Of a stretch of DNA of 21,811 bases, positions 1 to 11,809 are shown piece by piece (the first letter of the stretch is position 1; each line of letters starts with the position of its first letter). Position numbers and translations under genes: made by a program. The DNA comes from Paramacrobiotus richtersi (Eukaryota > Tardigrada > Eutardigrada > Parachela > Macrobiotidae), in contig JAQGAU010001051.1 of NCBI GenBank assembly GCA_034698045.1, positions 1 through 21,811 of the forward strand, read 5' to 3'. The notes under the pieces are model-generated. The model was not told the DNA's origin. It saw only the letters and a list, made by a program, of their open reading frames with translations, and did no database searches.

Positions 1-949
1 TTTCCGAAAACCACTGTGTCGCCTACAGCCTGTTCTTGTTGCGAGCTCGAAAAATCCCACCACTAGGACGAGGAAGAAGCAATGTTATGGTTGATTATGA
101 TGACAGCGTTCATATTCTCTTTGTTGGGTATATTCGGGATCCCAGAATCGTGCTCATTTAAGGCAGTGAACCGTTTTCCCACTACCTAGTTACACCATAG
201 AAGTCTATGGAAGTCCGAAACTGTTGACCACTGGGCTGTGCGATTCCAGCGCAAAGCTTTATATTCTCATAAAAATGATAGGTTTTCTTGACGATCTTCT
301 GAATTATGCGTGACCAAGTGATTAGTATACAAGAGTGACATGCCAGAACATACGAAGATACATGCTACCCCTTCTTCTTCTTCGCTGACTCTTCGCTAAC
401 CACACGAGTTAACGGGCAAAATGGGATGACAGGAAACAGGAAATGATATGTGAGAAATACGAAATGCATAATACGAAACCACGTCACCCATTGAAGCACC
501 GTATGGGCAATCCGCGCATGACATGAAGAGAATGGGAATGAAGCGGGAGATATCATTCATGCATGCATCGTGAAGAAAAACGGTACCAATAAGAAACGTT
601 CTACAAGGGATCCGAAAAGGGATTCCATCACTCTATGCATTTACGCACTTTTGTTGTTAAATTTTGTCTTATACCTAGAGGGGACACTATCCCGTTGTAG
701 AACGACAATAAATCACACATTATTATTATTAAAAGCAAACACAATAAAATGGGGTTTTAAGACATGACATTCAAAAGCGATCAGTGTAACGTTAGATTAA
801 CTGATCCCTATAAGTTTCTTCTTCTCGGTGTGTTGCTTCGATGTTGATCGACTCATGGTAATCTAATTCCTCCAGGCCGGACCTAATCCAGTCCGCTGAT
901 TAACAGCCAAATATGGCGCCAAAAAGATGTGCAGTACGAGCTTATCAAC
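1..949. other. 3' flank of GPCR A; no gene found
   Basis: I see no credible coding region here; the open frames are short and of no recognisable family. The stretch is not featureless. Positions about 446-545 resemble about 3950-4055, and 867-916 resembles 4294-4340; both pairs lie downstream (minus strand) of the two GPCR genes, so this is the 3' part of a duplicated unit. AATAAA hexamers around 707 and 743 are on the plus strand and do not suit the minus-strand gene. Confidence 0.6.
867..916. repeat. Conserved block in GPCR 3' flank (copy A)
   Basis: Partner of 4294-4340. The order is the same in both: TTCCTCCAGG, then the CCTAATCCAGTCCGCTGAT core, then CAGCC and AATATGG. It is either residual duplication homology or a constrained 3' UTR element. 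Confidence 0.75.
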
Positions 950-2221
950 TTAGGCTTTCATTCCAAGTGTTTTTCGAAAAGCCACCCGCCACGCGTGAGA
1001 CGTTAGTGGATAAATGATCGGATTCAGCAGAGGATTGAAGTAATACAGGACACTGCTCCCTACAAGGTATGGTAGGGTTCCATCATTAAGGCTGACAGAA
1101 TAGACAATGGACAAGCTGCAGAACGGCACCCAACAGACGATCACGCCGAGCACTAAGCATGAGATGATCTTGAAATGGAACACCCTGCCGGGATTCTGCG
1201 TACGATGACGGTTTCGTTTTGATGGCGAATCGAGTTGTGATGTGACCTTATGCGAAACCAGTGGGTCGATGGAAGATCGAACTGGCTCTGAGGTCTTTCG
1301 CGCTGCAGCTGTATCTGCATCTAAAGAAAAGAAAATGTCATCATCGCTGCTGTACACCTATACAGATAGTTCGACATTTTTATGATCCTTAAAAAACAGT
1401 TACTTAAGGAGGTTTAATTTTCCCTTTTTTCCAGCGTTCCTAAAGCTATCGTAGCTTATCGTATTACCGTTGGATCCCGAGAGTCCTGATGGTAATCCGG
1501 CTGGTTTTTGGCTTGGTGTAACGCGTGACTTTAATTTCCTTCTGAGGTAGCCATTTCGGTGCTGCCGGAACTTCCAACAGATCACCGGATAGATCACAAT
1601 GATTAAGGCAATGGGAACGTTGTAGCCGATATAGCTGCACCACAAGGTCCAACCCGGCTGGACCGCGTTGTTAAGCGAACAATCCAGACCCGTGTCTTCA
1701 CGGTAATACAAAGCATCTGGAATCAGTGCTGGCAGTATCCAAGCATTTGCGTACAACCACAGAGCTATGCAACTCAGTACCGCCAGTTTTTTGTTGTGAT
1801 ATTGTTTATAAGTAAGCGGTGATGTGACTGCCCATAGCCGGTTAATGCTGATAAGAAGATGCATGTGGAAAAGGAATATACTACTGACCCAATCCACATA
1901 GATGTGAACTGTACATGCGGTTTTTCCAAGTTGCCAGCCGTTGTTGTAGTAGAGCGCCATTTTGGCCCATCCAATGCCAGAAGCTTGTATCAAATCTCCA
2001 AATGAAAGACTAAGGATGTAAAAGTTAAAAGGGGTGTGAAGATTAGGAGACTTGTGATATGATATTATCAGGATAGTATTAGCGATGAGTGTTGCGATAC
2101 AGGATAGGAGAATTAGGATGCCGACAGGTTTTGCATAGGGATAATATCCTGCTTCTTCAGCTTGGGTTTCTGTTACGTTACTTATCTCATGATCAGTAAG
2201 ATTCAATGGCATGTTTGCCAT
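950..2221 (-). CDS. Class A (rhodopsin-like) GPCR, amine-receptor-like, GPCR A
   Basis: This encodes a seven-helix plasma-membrane receptor of 374 residues. Exon 1 is 2221-1468 and exon 2 is 1320-950; the 147-bp intron (GTAATA...TTTAG) is phase 1 and lies in intracellular loop 3. I start at the ATG at 2221: the frame is open further up to 2287 but only through a GTG, and the MAN start aligns with the paralogue. Visible features are N-glycosylation sites at N7 and N15, C103 (3.25) pairing with C181, D110 (3.32), N127-R128 in place of the usual D/E-R, P203/Y211 (5.50/5.58), CWVP with W315 (6.48), Y345 (7.43) and NPIIY at 351-355. The segment after TM3 (VTSPLTYK) recalls muscarinic/histamine receptors. 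Asp3.32 with Tyr7.43 would allow an amine ligand. The ligand itself cannot be read from the sequence; an orphan invertebrate-specific family is likely. Confidence 0.93.
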
Positions 2222-2287
2222 GTCGAAAACAGTGTCTCTGGCTTGACCAATAGTGCAGTACGTGGTACTGAAGTTGGCGGATGCCAC

Positions 2288-4403
2288 ATTAATGCGGATT
2301 CGGACTTAACCTAGACACTGGATTCAAGGTGCTGTTTTCACAAATTGTTTCGGCCCCGTAGAACGGCAGTACAGTTACCGATAAGGCAAAAAGTAGAACG
2401 TAATCTGGACTGCATGAACGGCAGTGCATATGGTAAAGGTCAAGGGTATAATTAATAGTGTTATCCTATCTCCCTTAGTCAGGAAATGTCGACGTGTTAG
2501 CCAAATCCTGCTAATCAGCATGTCTTTCAGGAGACAATTACCTGCTTGCATGCAAAACTAGGAGTCTGCACATTTCACGCATCATCACCAGGAAACACCA
2601 ATTATAAACAGCATCGACCAGCGTAGGACTTTGAAAGTTGTCCTAAAGGTAGGCTAAAGAAACACGCCCTTCATGTAGAAATCTACAATAAAGCTAATCG
2701 TTGCCGGATTATAACTGATGACTGATTTGTTGTGTGTTGTTGTCGCTACCTAGACGTATCGTTTGCAACTGCAACTGGTAAACTCGCTGAATACCAAGAC
2801 GTATATAAATCTGCTTGCCTGTTAGTTTGTTACTAAATTTGGTCAGTTTTATGTTCGACAGCAGCCGATGCTGAGACATTAGCATATATTTGAGTAACAT
2901 ATAGCATTATTATAGCAACAGCATGTGGTCGGGACAGCATACCAGTACTACCAAAAACGCTTGCATTCTCGCACACAAAGACTACGAATATCAAATCGAA
3001 CATGTAGAAATTCTTATTTGACGTTATTTGTTATTTATACTGCGTACAACGATAAAATGGTCCCTTCGTCGCCACGTTCAAAATTATTTAACTGATCGGT
3101 ACATGTGGTATATTTGCGCTAACAGGACGCCTTTACGTGGTTTACATTGCAAGTGTCCGAATCGATTTTCCTATAATTTAGTTATGTGCAGCTGTGGCGA
3201 TCTCTGATGCAGTGGAACGAATGACCTCACACTTTGTGAAGATCCCTTTTCTACATTCAGAGTCGGTGAGAGTGAATTTAATGATTGTTGCGGGCGGTTT
3301 TTTTATGGTATTTCAGAATACAGGACGGTGTTTCTAGATCATTCTTTCGAATACAGAAAGCAAGAATATTAAAGGAATAGGCCCATATCGGCTGGTTTTT
3401 TCTGACTGTTACAGAATGAATAGCGTTACTTACAAGAAATGCGGGAGCCGGAAATTATTTTATTAACGTCCCAAACACAGTCCACCGCGTTGGTTACTTG
3501 TTGAGGACATGAGCTATCGTAAGTATTCGTGACTCATAACGAGAACGACAATATTTTAAAATAAAGTTACAGAGAGATGATGGATGCGAGAAGCGTTTTT
3601 AAAACGTTATGGAAGATTACGCAACGAATCCCCCGACAAACGGGAGCCAAACACCAGCTTTGACGATCCAAACAGCGTTTGGACGCTGTTGTAATTACTT
3701 CGAATCGGTCCAAACACAGTTTGGGCGCAACAACATTTTCGGGGTTTCTAAAGGGAAGTCGATCCAATATCCTGGTATCAGGACAGAAAAGGTGACCGGT
3801 AACGAGTTGTCGCTATGCGCTGCTGTTTACGTAGTATATCCCCGTACAAATGGGCTCAGGAATTATTATTTATCGCTGTAAGATAGTTACAAACACATTA
3901 CGCATGAAACGAACATAGAGCCAAAATGGAATCATATGAAACAGGAGACGTGATGTATGAGAAATGCGAAATGTACGATATTAGACATGAAACGACGTCA
4001 CCCATTTTAAGACCATTTGGGCGACCCGCGCATAATACGAAAAGAATTAATATAAAAATAATGGCAAGAAAGAGCGAAACATGTAATATCAAATGTACAC
4101 AATCGTGATTTCTACCTATTTCTATACAAACGGTCGTTCCAGACTGCATCCGAAAAGCAGACATGTACACAATAAAATCTTTCGGTATTTATGACTTGAT
4201 ACATTCTAGAACACTCAGTTTATCGTTGGTCCACGTGACTGATACCCAGAATTCTCTTTTGCTCACTGTGTTGAGTTGACCTATGGCCATCCGTTCCTCC
4301 AGGAACCTAATCCAGTCCGCTGATCGACAGCCCAATATGGTTTCACAAATATATGTAGTGAGTGTGAGGATGTGTATGTACAGATGTGCACGAGCCGATC
4401 AAC
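2288..4403. other. Intergenic region between the GPCR paralogues
   Basis: This contains the presumed promoter of GPCR A (upstream, minus strand) and the 3' flank of GPCR B. I find no coding exon. The only structure seen is the duplicated block at about 3950-4055 and 4294-4340 (partners of 446-545 and 867-916), and two imperfect direct copies of a short self-complementary motif at about 3667-3692 and 3708-3735. A 90-codon open frame at 3609-3881 runs across that repeat and has no family resemblance. Confidence 0.5.
4294..4340. repeat. Conserved block in GPCR 3' flank (copy B)
   Basis: The block shares the core CCTAATCCAGTCCGCTGAT and the following CAGCC-AATATGG with 867-916. Each copy lies roughly 35-110 bp beyond the stop codon of its minus-strand GPCR, so it is probably part of the duplicated 3' UTR. 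Identity across the core is near complete, higher than in the surrounding non-coding DNA. Confidence 0.75.
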
Positions 4404-5736
4404 TTAGGACTTCAGTCCAAGTGTTTTTCGAAAAGCCACCCGCCACTCGTTAGAAGTTAGTGGATAAATGATCGGATTAAGTAAAGGATTGAAGTAATAT
4501 AGTACACTGCTCACTGCAAGGTATGGTAAGGTTCCGTATTCCGGGGCGACAGTATATATAATGAACAAGCTGCAGACCGGCACCCAACAGACGATCACGC
4601 CGAGTACCAGGCATGAGATGATCTTAAAATGGAACACCTTACTGGGATTTTGCGCGCGATGGTGGCTTGGTTTTAATGGTGAATCGGTCTGTGATGTGAC
4701 CTTATGCATAACCTGTGGACCGACGAAAGACCGAGGTGGTTCTGAGGTCTTTCCCGATATAGCTGTATCTCCACCTACAAAAACATATCCCCTCTGCTGT
4801 ATTAATATTCGCTTATGCATTTAGAAAACATTTTAGCCGGATAATTGGTAAGCCTCCAGTTTAAATTTTCATAAGTAATTTTTTATCATAATTTTTTAAA
4901 ATGAAGCAGTACTTAAAAATGTTTATTTAGCTATTTTTTCAGCACTCCTGAAGCACTCGCAGCCTAATTATCGTATTACCGTGGGATCGCGAGAGCCCTG
5001 ATGGTAATCCGGAAGGTTTTCCGCCAGGTGCAACCCGTGGCTGGAATTTCCTCCTGAGGTAACCATTTCGGTGCTGCCAGAACTTCCAACAGATCACCGG
5101 ATAGATCACAATGATCAAGACAATTGGGACATCATAACCGATATAGCTGCACCATAACGACCAACCCGGCTGGGCCATGCTGTTAAACGCACAATCTGCA
5201 GTAGTGTCTTCCCGATAATACAGCGCATCAGGAATCAGCCCCGGCAAGACCCACGCTTGAGCGTACAACCACAGAGCCGTGCAGCTTATCACCGCTAGTT
5301 TCTTGCTGTGATATTGCTTGTAAGTAAGCGGTGATGTCACTGCCCATAGACGATTGATGCTGATGAGAAGGTGCACGTGGAACAGGAACAAACTGGAGCT
5401 ATAATACACATAAATGTACACAGTGCAGGCTGTTTTTCCCAAGTGCCAGCCATTGCTATAGAACAGCTCCATGTTGGCCCATCCACTGCCCGCAGCGTGG
5501 ATCAAATCCCCAATCGAAAGGTTCAGGATGTACACGTTAAACCGGGTGTGGAGATTAGGGCATTTGTAGTATGACACAATGAGGACAGCGTTGGCGATAA
5601 CCGTTGCAATGCAGAACAAGAGGATTATGATGCCGACAGGTTCTGCGTTTGGATAATACCCAGGTTGTGGTGTTTCCTCTTCCGTTATGTTTGGAATAAG
5701 GCTGGTGTTATCCATTGTTGTCGATTGATTAGCCAT
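4404..5736 (-). CDS. Class A (rhodopsin-like) GPCR, tandem paralogue, GPCR B
   Basis: This is a 375-residue seven-helix receptor, a close tandem paralogue of the gene at 950-2221. Exon 1 is 5736-4980 and exon 2 is 4774-4404; the 205-bp intron (GTAATA...TGTAG) is phase 1 at the homologous loop-3 position. It starts at the ATG at 5736 (MANQ). N-glycosylation sites are at N3, N10 and N16. C104 at TM3 pairs with the loop-2 cysteine (ADC), N128-R129 replaces D-R, and CWVP in TM6 and NPIIY in TM7 are intact, as is the amphipathic WRVAFRKTLG after TM7. The residue at 3.32 is Y111, where the paralogue has Asp, so the two receptors probably differ in ligand. It is uninterrupted, and its coding sequence is far better preserved than its flanks, so it looks functional. 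Ligand unknown. Confidence 0.93.
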
Positions 5737-8700
5737 TTCTGCTCAGACGACGGGATTGTTAAAAGAATGTGACTAAAGACGAGGGTGGTAGAACAAGGAT
5801 GGCGACGATGTGGAATGGCGGATTCGCTGCGCCTGCTCTACAATGACATGAGCATTTCACAACAATCAAATCTGCAATGAACTGCACAGTTGCCGATGTC
5901 AGGGATTTTCAGAATTTAAACGAACTACAGTGTTTCTGCGTTGGATCAGAGCGATCAGTTGGGAAAGCGGAAAACACCCACTCATCTTTGCGAGACAGCA
6001 AAGATACTATCTGAATTTGTTAGCTAGGCATCTCAGCGATCTATTTTCCCCAGTAGTGTCAGTGCACAGCTAAAGATCAACAGCTACGTAAGGTCGGGCT
6101 GTAGGTTCTCTTATACAAGAACTTTTCCCCTTTCTCTTGTTCCTGCCATCAGCGATACTCTTGACACATCTAATTTGGTTGACAACAGACAAAGCTTCCG
6201 GCTACCGCTACATTCGGTCCGCGCAAATCCAGGAAGTAAACATGCTACTGCCAATGCGCACTGCATAAGTCATCATTACATGAATATATACGTAATATTG
6301 CTTCCGCTGGCGCATATTGAATAAGAACTACCTAAACATCGATGAAGCAGTGGTCTGCGTTAACCTGTCCCTGCAATGCTAGCATTAACTGTTAATACGA
6401 ATCTTCGCTCCTTCCGTTGACCCTGTATTAGTACCTTAATCTTGGAAGTTCCCGTAATATTAATGGATAAAACCTTGACACACGAGAAATCTCTTCTTAT
6501 ACAATGTAGAATTTCCTTCTTGATGAAGAACTATGGGTCAAGGGTCAAGCTCTACTCTGAATAGAGCCCACCATTGATGCTTTTAAAACTACCCTCTGGA
6601 GGGTTGGTGGCTAACCTTGACCATCAATAACTCTCTATTACCAGCACCGTTGCACATCACTTTTGAAAGCTGATTTAGGATGCTGACAAAAAACTCTATC
6701 GATGCTGTATGGGTGGCTGGGAAACTTTGCACTATTGGTATGGGTTGAAAAGTTTTTCCATACTCGTACATGCGTGTAAAGGAATAGGAGATTGCCTGAC
6801 CGTTCCTGTCAGGTTTCTTGTTTGCTACGTTATAGATTTTTTCATACAGTCTATACCGTATTTCAATCGAAAACTGTGCTTTGCGCACGCTGATGAACAT
6901 TTACCTGAGAACTAGTGGAGCACTTAAATAATGTGACAAAATACAAATAAACTATCATTACCTGCAGAATTGGCTGGATCCGTTAGTTCGTCGACTCCTG
7001 ATGTGAGCCCGTCCGAACTGCAACCGCAAGGTAAAATGGTTTCACTGTAGAGAAGTCATAAGCATACAGTTAGTGGAGTAAAATGCGGATGATCTGCGTC
7101 TCCATGATACTGCTGTTGTTGTTACAGTTGTCTAGAATGCTCAAACGAAAACCTTGACACTGAACCGTCAAAGCAATCAAGATAGGGACATATTAATTGG
7201 CAACTGTCTATGACACGCTGCTCGGCGAGGATCTCATAAACAATCGTCAGTTGTGTAACTTATGCGTACAGTCAAGAATTTACTATATCTAGAGTTATGA
7301 TAACTTGGCTATAGTAAGTTCTTGGTACAGTGGATGTGTACATGAGTCTAACCGTTATTCATTAACGTAATATTAATGACAAATATCCTGGCTCTGCCGA
7401 TATACTGCGTTGGCAATCTAGCCTCAAGAGAACTGTAAGTACCACAACAAAAGGTGCACAATGGCGAATTGAGGTAATAATGACAGTTGTGTTGGATCAC
7501 ATGGATCTATTCTATATCAACGTCCAAGTGCCTATTGTTGAATTCGGCGCAAAAAAGGATTAAAATTCTTTTTGCTCGAGCCGAGAATAATAGGAATTTA
7601 TGCATGTGCATGCTATCAAACAACTGGAAAAGGGCACGTTTTCGGAGATGATCTTAATAATTGTATGTTCATGTGATGTTTTAAGCTTCCTACGTCCATA
7701 GATCTGTTTCCCTAATTCCGATGTGATTTCTGTATTGTCAGTCCATCCTACGCCTCCCCCAACGAGCTGAAGGCCTGAGCGACAACCTCACGCTTCAAAG
7801 TTATTCGCTTTAGGTACGATGTTTCCAAGGAACCAAATCAAGTAACGTGTAGAAATAGTTCGCTTACCCAGTCAGCAGTCACCTTCATCAAGGCTGCAGG
7901 AGTGCACTTTATCTGTCATTCTGCAACATAAGTATTAGTGAAGTATTCAAGACAGGTGTTCTAACAAAAAAAAGAAGAGGCGATCCACTACAAGTACTAT
8001 GGACAGTACTGAACAACTAGAATGTGACCTTATAAATAGCATTTGAGTAGGATTGGCATGGTGTTCTACACCGTCAAATTATTCAGTGTAGAGCAAAGTA
8101 CTTTTACAGTAATAAATTTAATGGCGGAGATTTTTGTGGCGAATGTTCGAATACAGACGAAAAAATTGAACAAATATCTGCTGAACAAAATTCAGAAATC
8201 AGAACAATCAATGTTGCGTGGCTGCCCCTTTTAACCGCTGCCATACAGACAATTCCGACTTTTATAATGATAGCTATAGTGCGTTTTCCCATGCAGAGCA
8301 CAAAATGTATCATTGCTGTCACAGAAATTGTAGAGCACGTGAGTAAGATGTTTTGCCGAAATCTGCCAACGCCGACGCAGTACCACATTATTGTATAGAA
8401 ATTGCCTATCCCACAGTTCTCATTATTGCAAATAGAAGAGACATAACGCGATATGGGTAAGGCTGAGTTTGCTCGAGCGAAACAGGATCATTTTGTCGCA
8501 GAACCATTGTCCGTGTTATCGAGACATTATCTTAATGAAAGCAATTTTCCGATGGCCTTTTCACTGCTGCAAATAATGGAAGCTTTATGATACGTGGTGG
8601 AACGCCGAAAAAATGGGTTTTTCCTTTGCCCACAAATTTCTCGAAATAGGATATGACCAGAAGGGACTTATAAAGTGATTGGTACAAAATATTGATCGAT

Positions 8701-11700
8701 ACTCGAGAATGTTGCTAGTAAAGGTCCGAACAGGCAAATATTCCATGTTAAGAAATGAGGTTCAAGCAGAAGTCACCTGACAACGTACGCTCATGCTGAG
8801 AACAAAACACCCCTAAATGTACTATAGATACGCATTTTCGTCTCGATAGGAATACGTTACGACGATAACCGATCGCATTCACGGAATACTGCCGTAGCAC
8901 TAGAAATTATGACACTTGAAATTATAAACATGACACCTGCAGTAGTTCACTTTGACCACGAGATTAGAAAGATGGTGACAGAAATTGCTCGATCTCTCGG
9001 AACAGCTGTATGCGCCACGAATAGGTAAATGTCAATGTTTGCTTGACTTGGACCACGAAGACTTTTGGACCTGCTTACCTTAAATGCAGGCAATCCCAAA
9101 CTAAACCAAGGCTCGCCCTAATAAATGACCAAATAGATTATATTTTTTGATTTCCGGCGAATCAATTGCAATTTGGGCTGCCGACATTAGCTATGTTGAC
9201 GTTATACTTTACGCGATGGTCCCGTCAAACAGAACCGAGAACATAATGTACGCCAGAAAATAACCGACCTGTAATGTACTGACCTTTGCCGAAACCGAGT
9301 GTCCTATATCTGCTGCAAAGCGTGCTGTTACATCCGTGGGATCTTTTGAATGGAATAAACATCGAAATATAACAAATGCTGCTCATGCGCAGACATTACT
9401 CCGATAAAATCATGTATGTGTTGAAGACAAACGGACAGTTTGACACCTTTTAACAATTAATATGGTATCTGATCAGAACATGCTGATTCCGTGCAGCTCA
9501 GCATTAGACAGAGCGATGGGCTGTAGGAGTCTTAAGCATCAAAGATGGTGTCGCTTATGCGCGTCACGAGCAGCTGGTAAGTCCCAAGACGAATGCGAAT
9601 GCGACATTTTAGCACAGAACAAGGTTTGTCTGGAATTCATTTTCATGACGTTGATCTGAGCTAAAACGAAAAAAGGTTACCGCAGACGGTACTTCCTACG
9701 CAGTAATCAACCAAGCAGAGCACCATTATAGCGAAGAGCTACTTCAGGAATCATCGTGCATAAATCAAGAAGCATTCTTCTGCCTATACCATACGCGAAA
9801 TGCAATCTGCGCAAACCTATGACGCTGTGGACAACTAGCATTCTCGAGTTCACAATTATTCAAACCATGTGTGTACCTGGCAACCGCTACTGTACGAGCC
9901 GTACCTGTGGCGCGGGTCGCATTAACCGGTATTAGGCACTCGGCAAAGTTGACATCGCTAAGAGGATTTTAGTAAAAACGACCTGAAGCATGGATTAACA
10001 CAAATGGATCACTACGCAGATTTTGGTCGACAATTACCAAAGTCAGCGCTTAACTTTACTGATTTTTATTGTGTTGAAAATTGCCTTGTTGGTGACCCAG
10101 TTAAAACAGAGACATTGTTGCGAAAGATTATCTGCGAACAAAAAGCTCGATGCGACATATTTTTGCACGTATAGGATTTCATTAGAATAAAAAAGGTTTC
10201 AAGCGGAAAAGCCAGGCTTACTTAGCACTTTTGATGTACAGAGGAAGAAGGGATTCCCGATGTGTTTTTATTCGTTTTCCAGGTCTGGAATTCGTGTTAC
10301 AGAAAGAACTGAACAGGCGCTTGCACATGAACTCTGCTTAGCAAATGTAGAAAAGAATACGACCTATGGAAAACAGACACCGCATTCCAAAGAATAGCTG
10401 CGGGAAATAGGACATTAGCGCGTTTCCCGATAACGTTTTTCGATGTACATCATTGTTATACCGAATGAGGAGCGTGGGTGGGGAGAGATTCAAACGAATA
10501 ACACAATACGCTCCGTTGCTATTCGCAAAGACACGGTACATTACAAGAACCAACAAAAGCATTTCCACGAGTCACCCATACGGTATTTAGAATACATACG
10601 CACGGTACGCAAATTAACACGTATCAGCGTACAGTCGCAAACAATGCGCAGGCCTTTTGGATGCAGAAATTCACATGCTTCTGACGGAGACCGTGGAAAT
10701 CCATCCTTTGCGCTGATGTATACCAGTTTGTCTTGACTTACGTTACTGTCCCTGACGCTTGCTTCCTAAGGTTACTGCGTAGTTTGTGGCTTTATCATCT
10801 TTATGATTGTCGAGCTGTAGTATTCAGTGTTTTGTTATTTCTCTATAGCTTTCTCCCTCAAATGTTACAGCAAAGTCTGCAATTAAAGATTCGCGAGGGT
10901 ATAGTTGGCGGCCCACGTGGTACTGTTTCTGGTGATATTCACTGCAGGTCTCAAAGTAGTCTTGCAAAGCTCACGGTTGGGATGACAAAAAAATGGAAAA
11001 ATGTACTTCGTACTAGTGAAAAAAATACCATAAAAGTTTGTGATTCGTTTATAGTAGATGCGACGCTGAAACAGTTGTCGTAAAAGTCGTGGTATAATAG
11101 TTCCAGCGCGTCAAGTTAACCTTGTCGCTTTTGCGTCACACGTCTTCCCATACAGCACTTTCCCAAAAATTTTTAATTTGTATCTGGCTTTTTCCTGAGA
11201 ATGTAGTACCAAAGAACAAAGTTTTGTATATTATTCAGGCATCATGAAAGTTAGTGAGCCGTTAATTTATCGCAACTGCATGATGATCAATGCAGTTTAA
11301 GTGGTTCCACTGCAAGATCAGTTCTGTGGCTATACTTTCTTTTAACGCTTCAGATTTATAAACACTCGAATATCTGGAACGCACTGCTCCAAATTGATAC
11401 TCAATTATTATTTCCACCGTTAGAACGGTATACAACAACACTGTTCACAATGATGTCTACACATTCAAGGTACTGAAGTAAACATTTCTGTATGTCATAC
11501 CGACGTACCGTGTGTTATATGACAAAGTGCAACTTCGTTTGCACGCACAGATATTATTCTGCGAACATTTTAACGATGCACACCGGCTAGTGGTCTACCC
11601 TAGTACTCTGTCGGCGGGGCCTGTACATGTAAAAATGTGAATACATCCCTGTGTCGCGAACACCCAAGCCGATGTGGAGTTCCGCGGCAGCACTTGCTAC

Positions 11701-11809
11701 TGCGACATATACCGTTAGTATCCTGTCTCGTTATCAGATTTACGTACTGATCTTCTTATCAGTTTTCCTTTCATCCCGTTTTCTCCGCAAGCGTGCGTGA
11801 TGTTCAGTT
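5737..11809. other. Gene-poor 6-kb interval; nothing convincing found
   Basis: The first few hundred bases (5737 up to about 6500) are the likely upstream regulatory region of GPCR B. Beyond that I find no exon chain with domain resemblance on either strand. The longest open frames are 103 codons on the minus strand (6900-6589) and 116 on the plus strand (10733-11083); neither shows a signal peptide, a domain or a splice-linked partner I can defend. A good acceptor-like tract (polypyrimidine then CAG) sits near 10265-10281 but leads only to a short open frame. I recognise no tRNA-like, rRNA-like or obvious transposon-end sequence. Confidence 0.45.

Noticed and set aside
1400-1467. Read-through of GPCR A exon 1 to a stop near 1400
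   Set aside because: This is intron sequence: both paralogues share a phase-1 GTAATA donor and splice to the TM6-TM7 exon. The unspliced product would lack two helices.
2222-2287. Upstream extension of GPCR A to 2287
   Set aside because: The extension starts at GTG with no in-frame ATG before a stop; the ATG at 2221 aligns with the start of the paralogue.
3667-3735. Two imperfect copies of a TCCAAACAG/CACAGTTTGG-type motif
   Set aside because: Each is short and partly self-complementary; no array or element boundary is visible, so it is only noted.
6589-6900. 103-codon minus-strand open frame
   Set aside because: No domain, signal or splice partner recognised, and a frame of this length is expected by chance in a window of this size.
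10733-11083. 116-codon plus-strand open frame
   Set aside because: The first half is a low-complexity hydrophobic translation and the second is unrecognised; there is no supporting gene structure.
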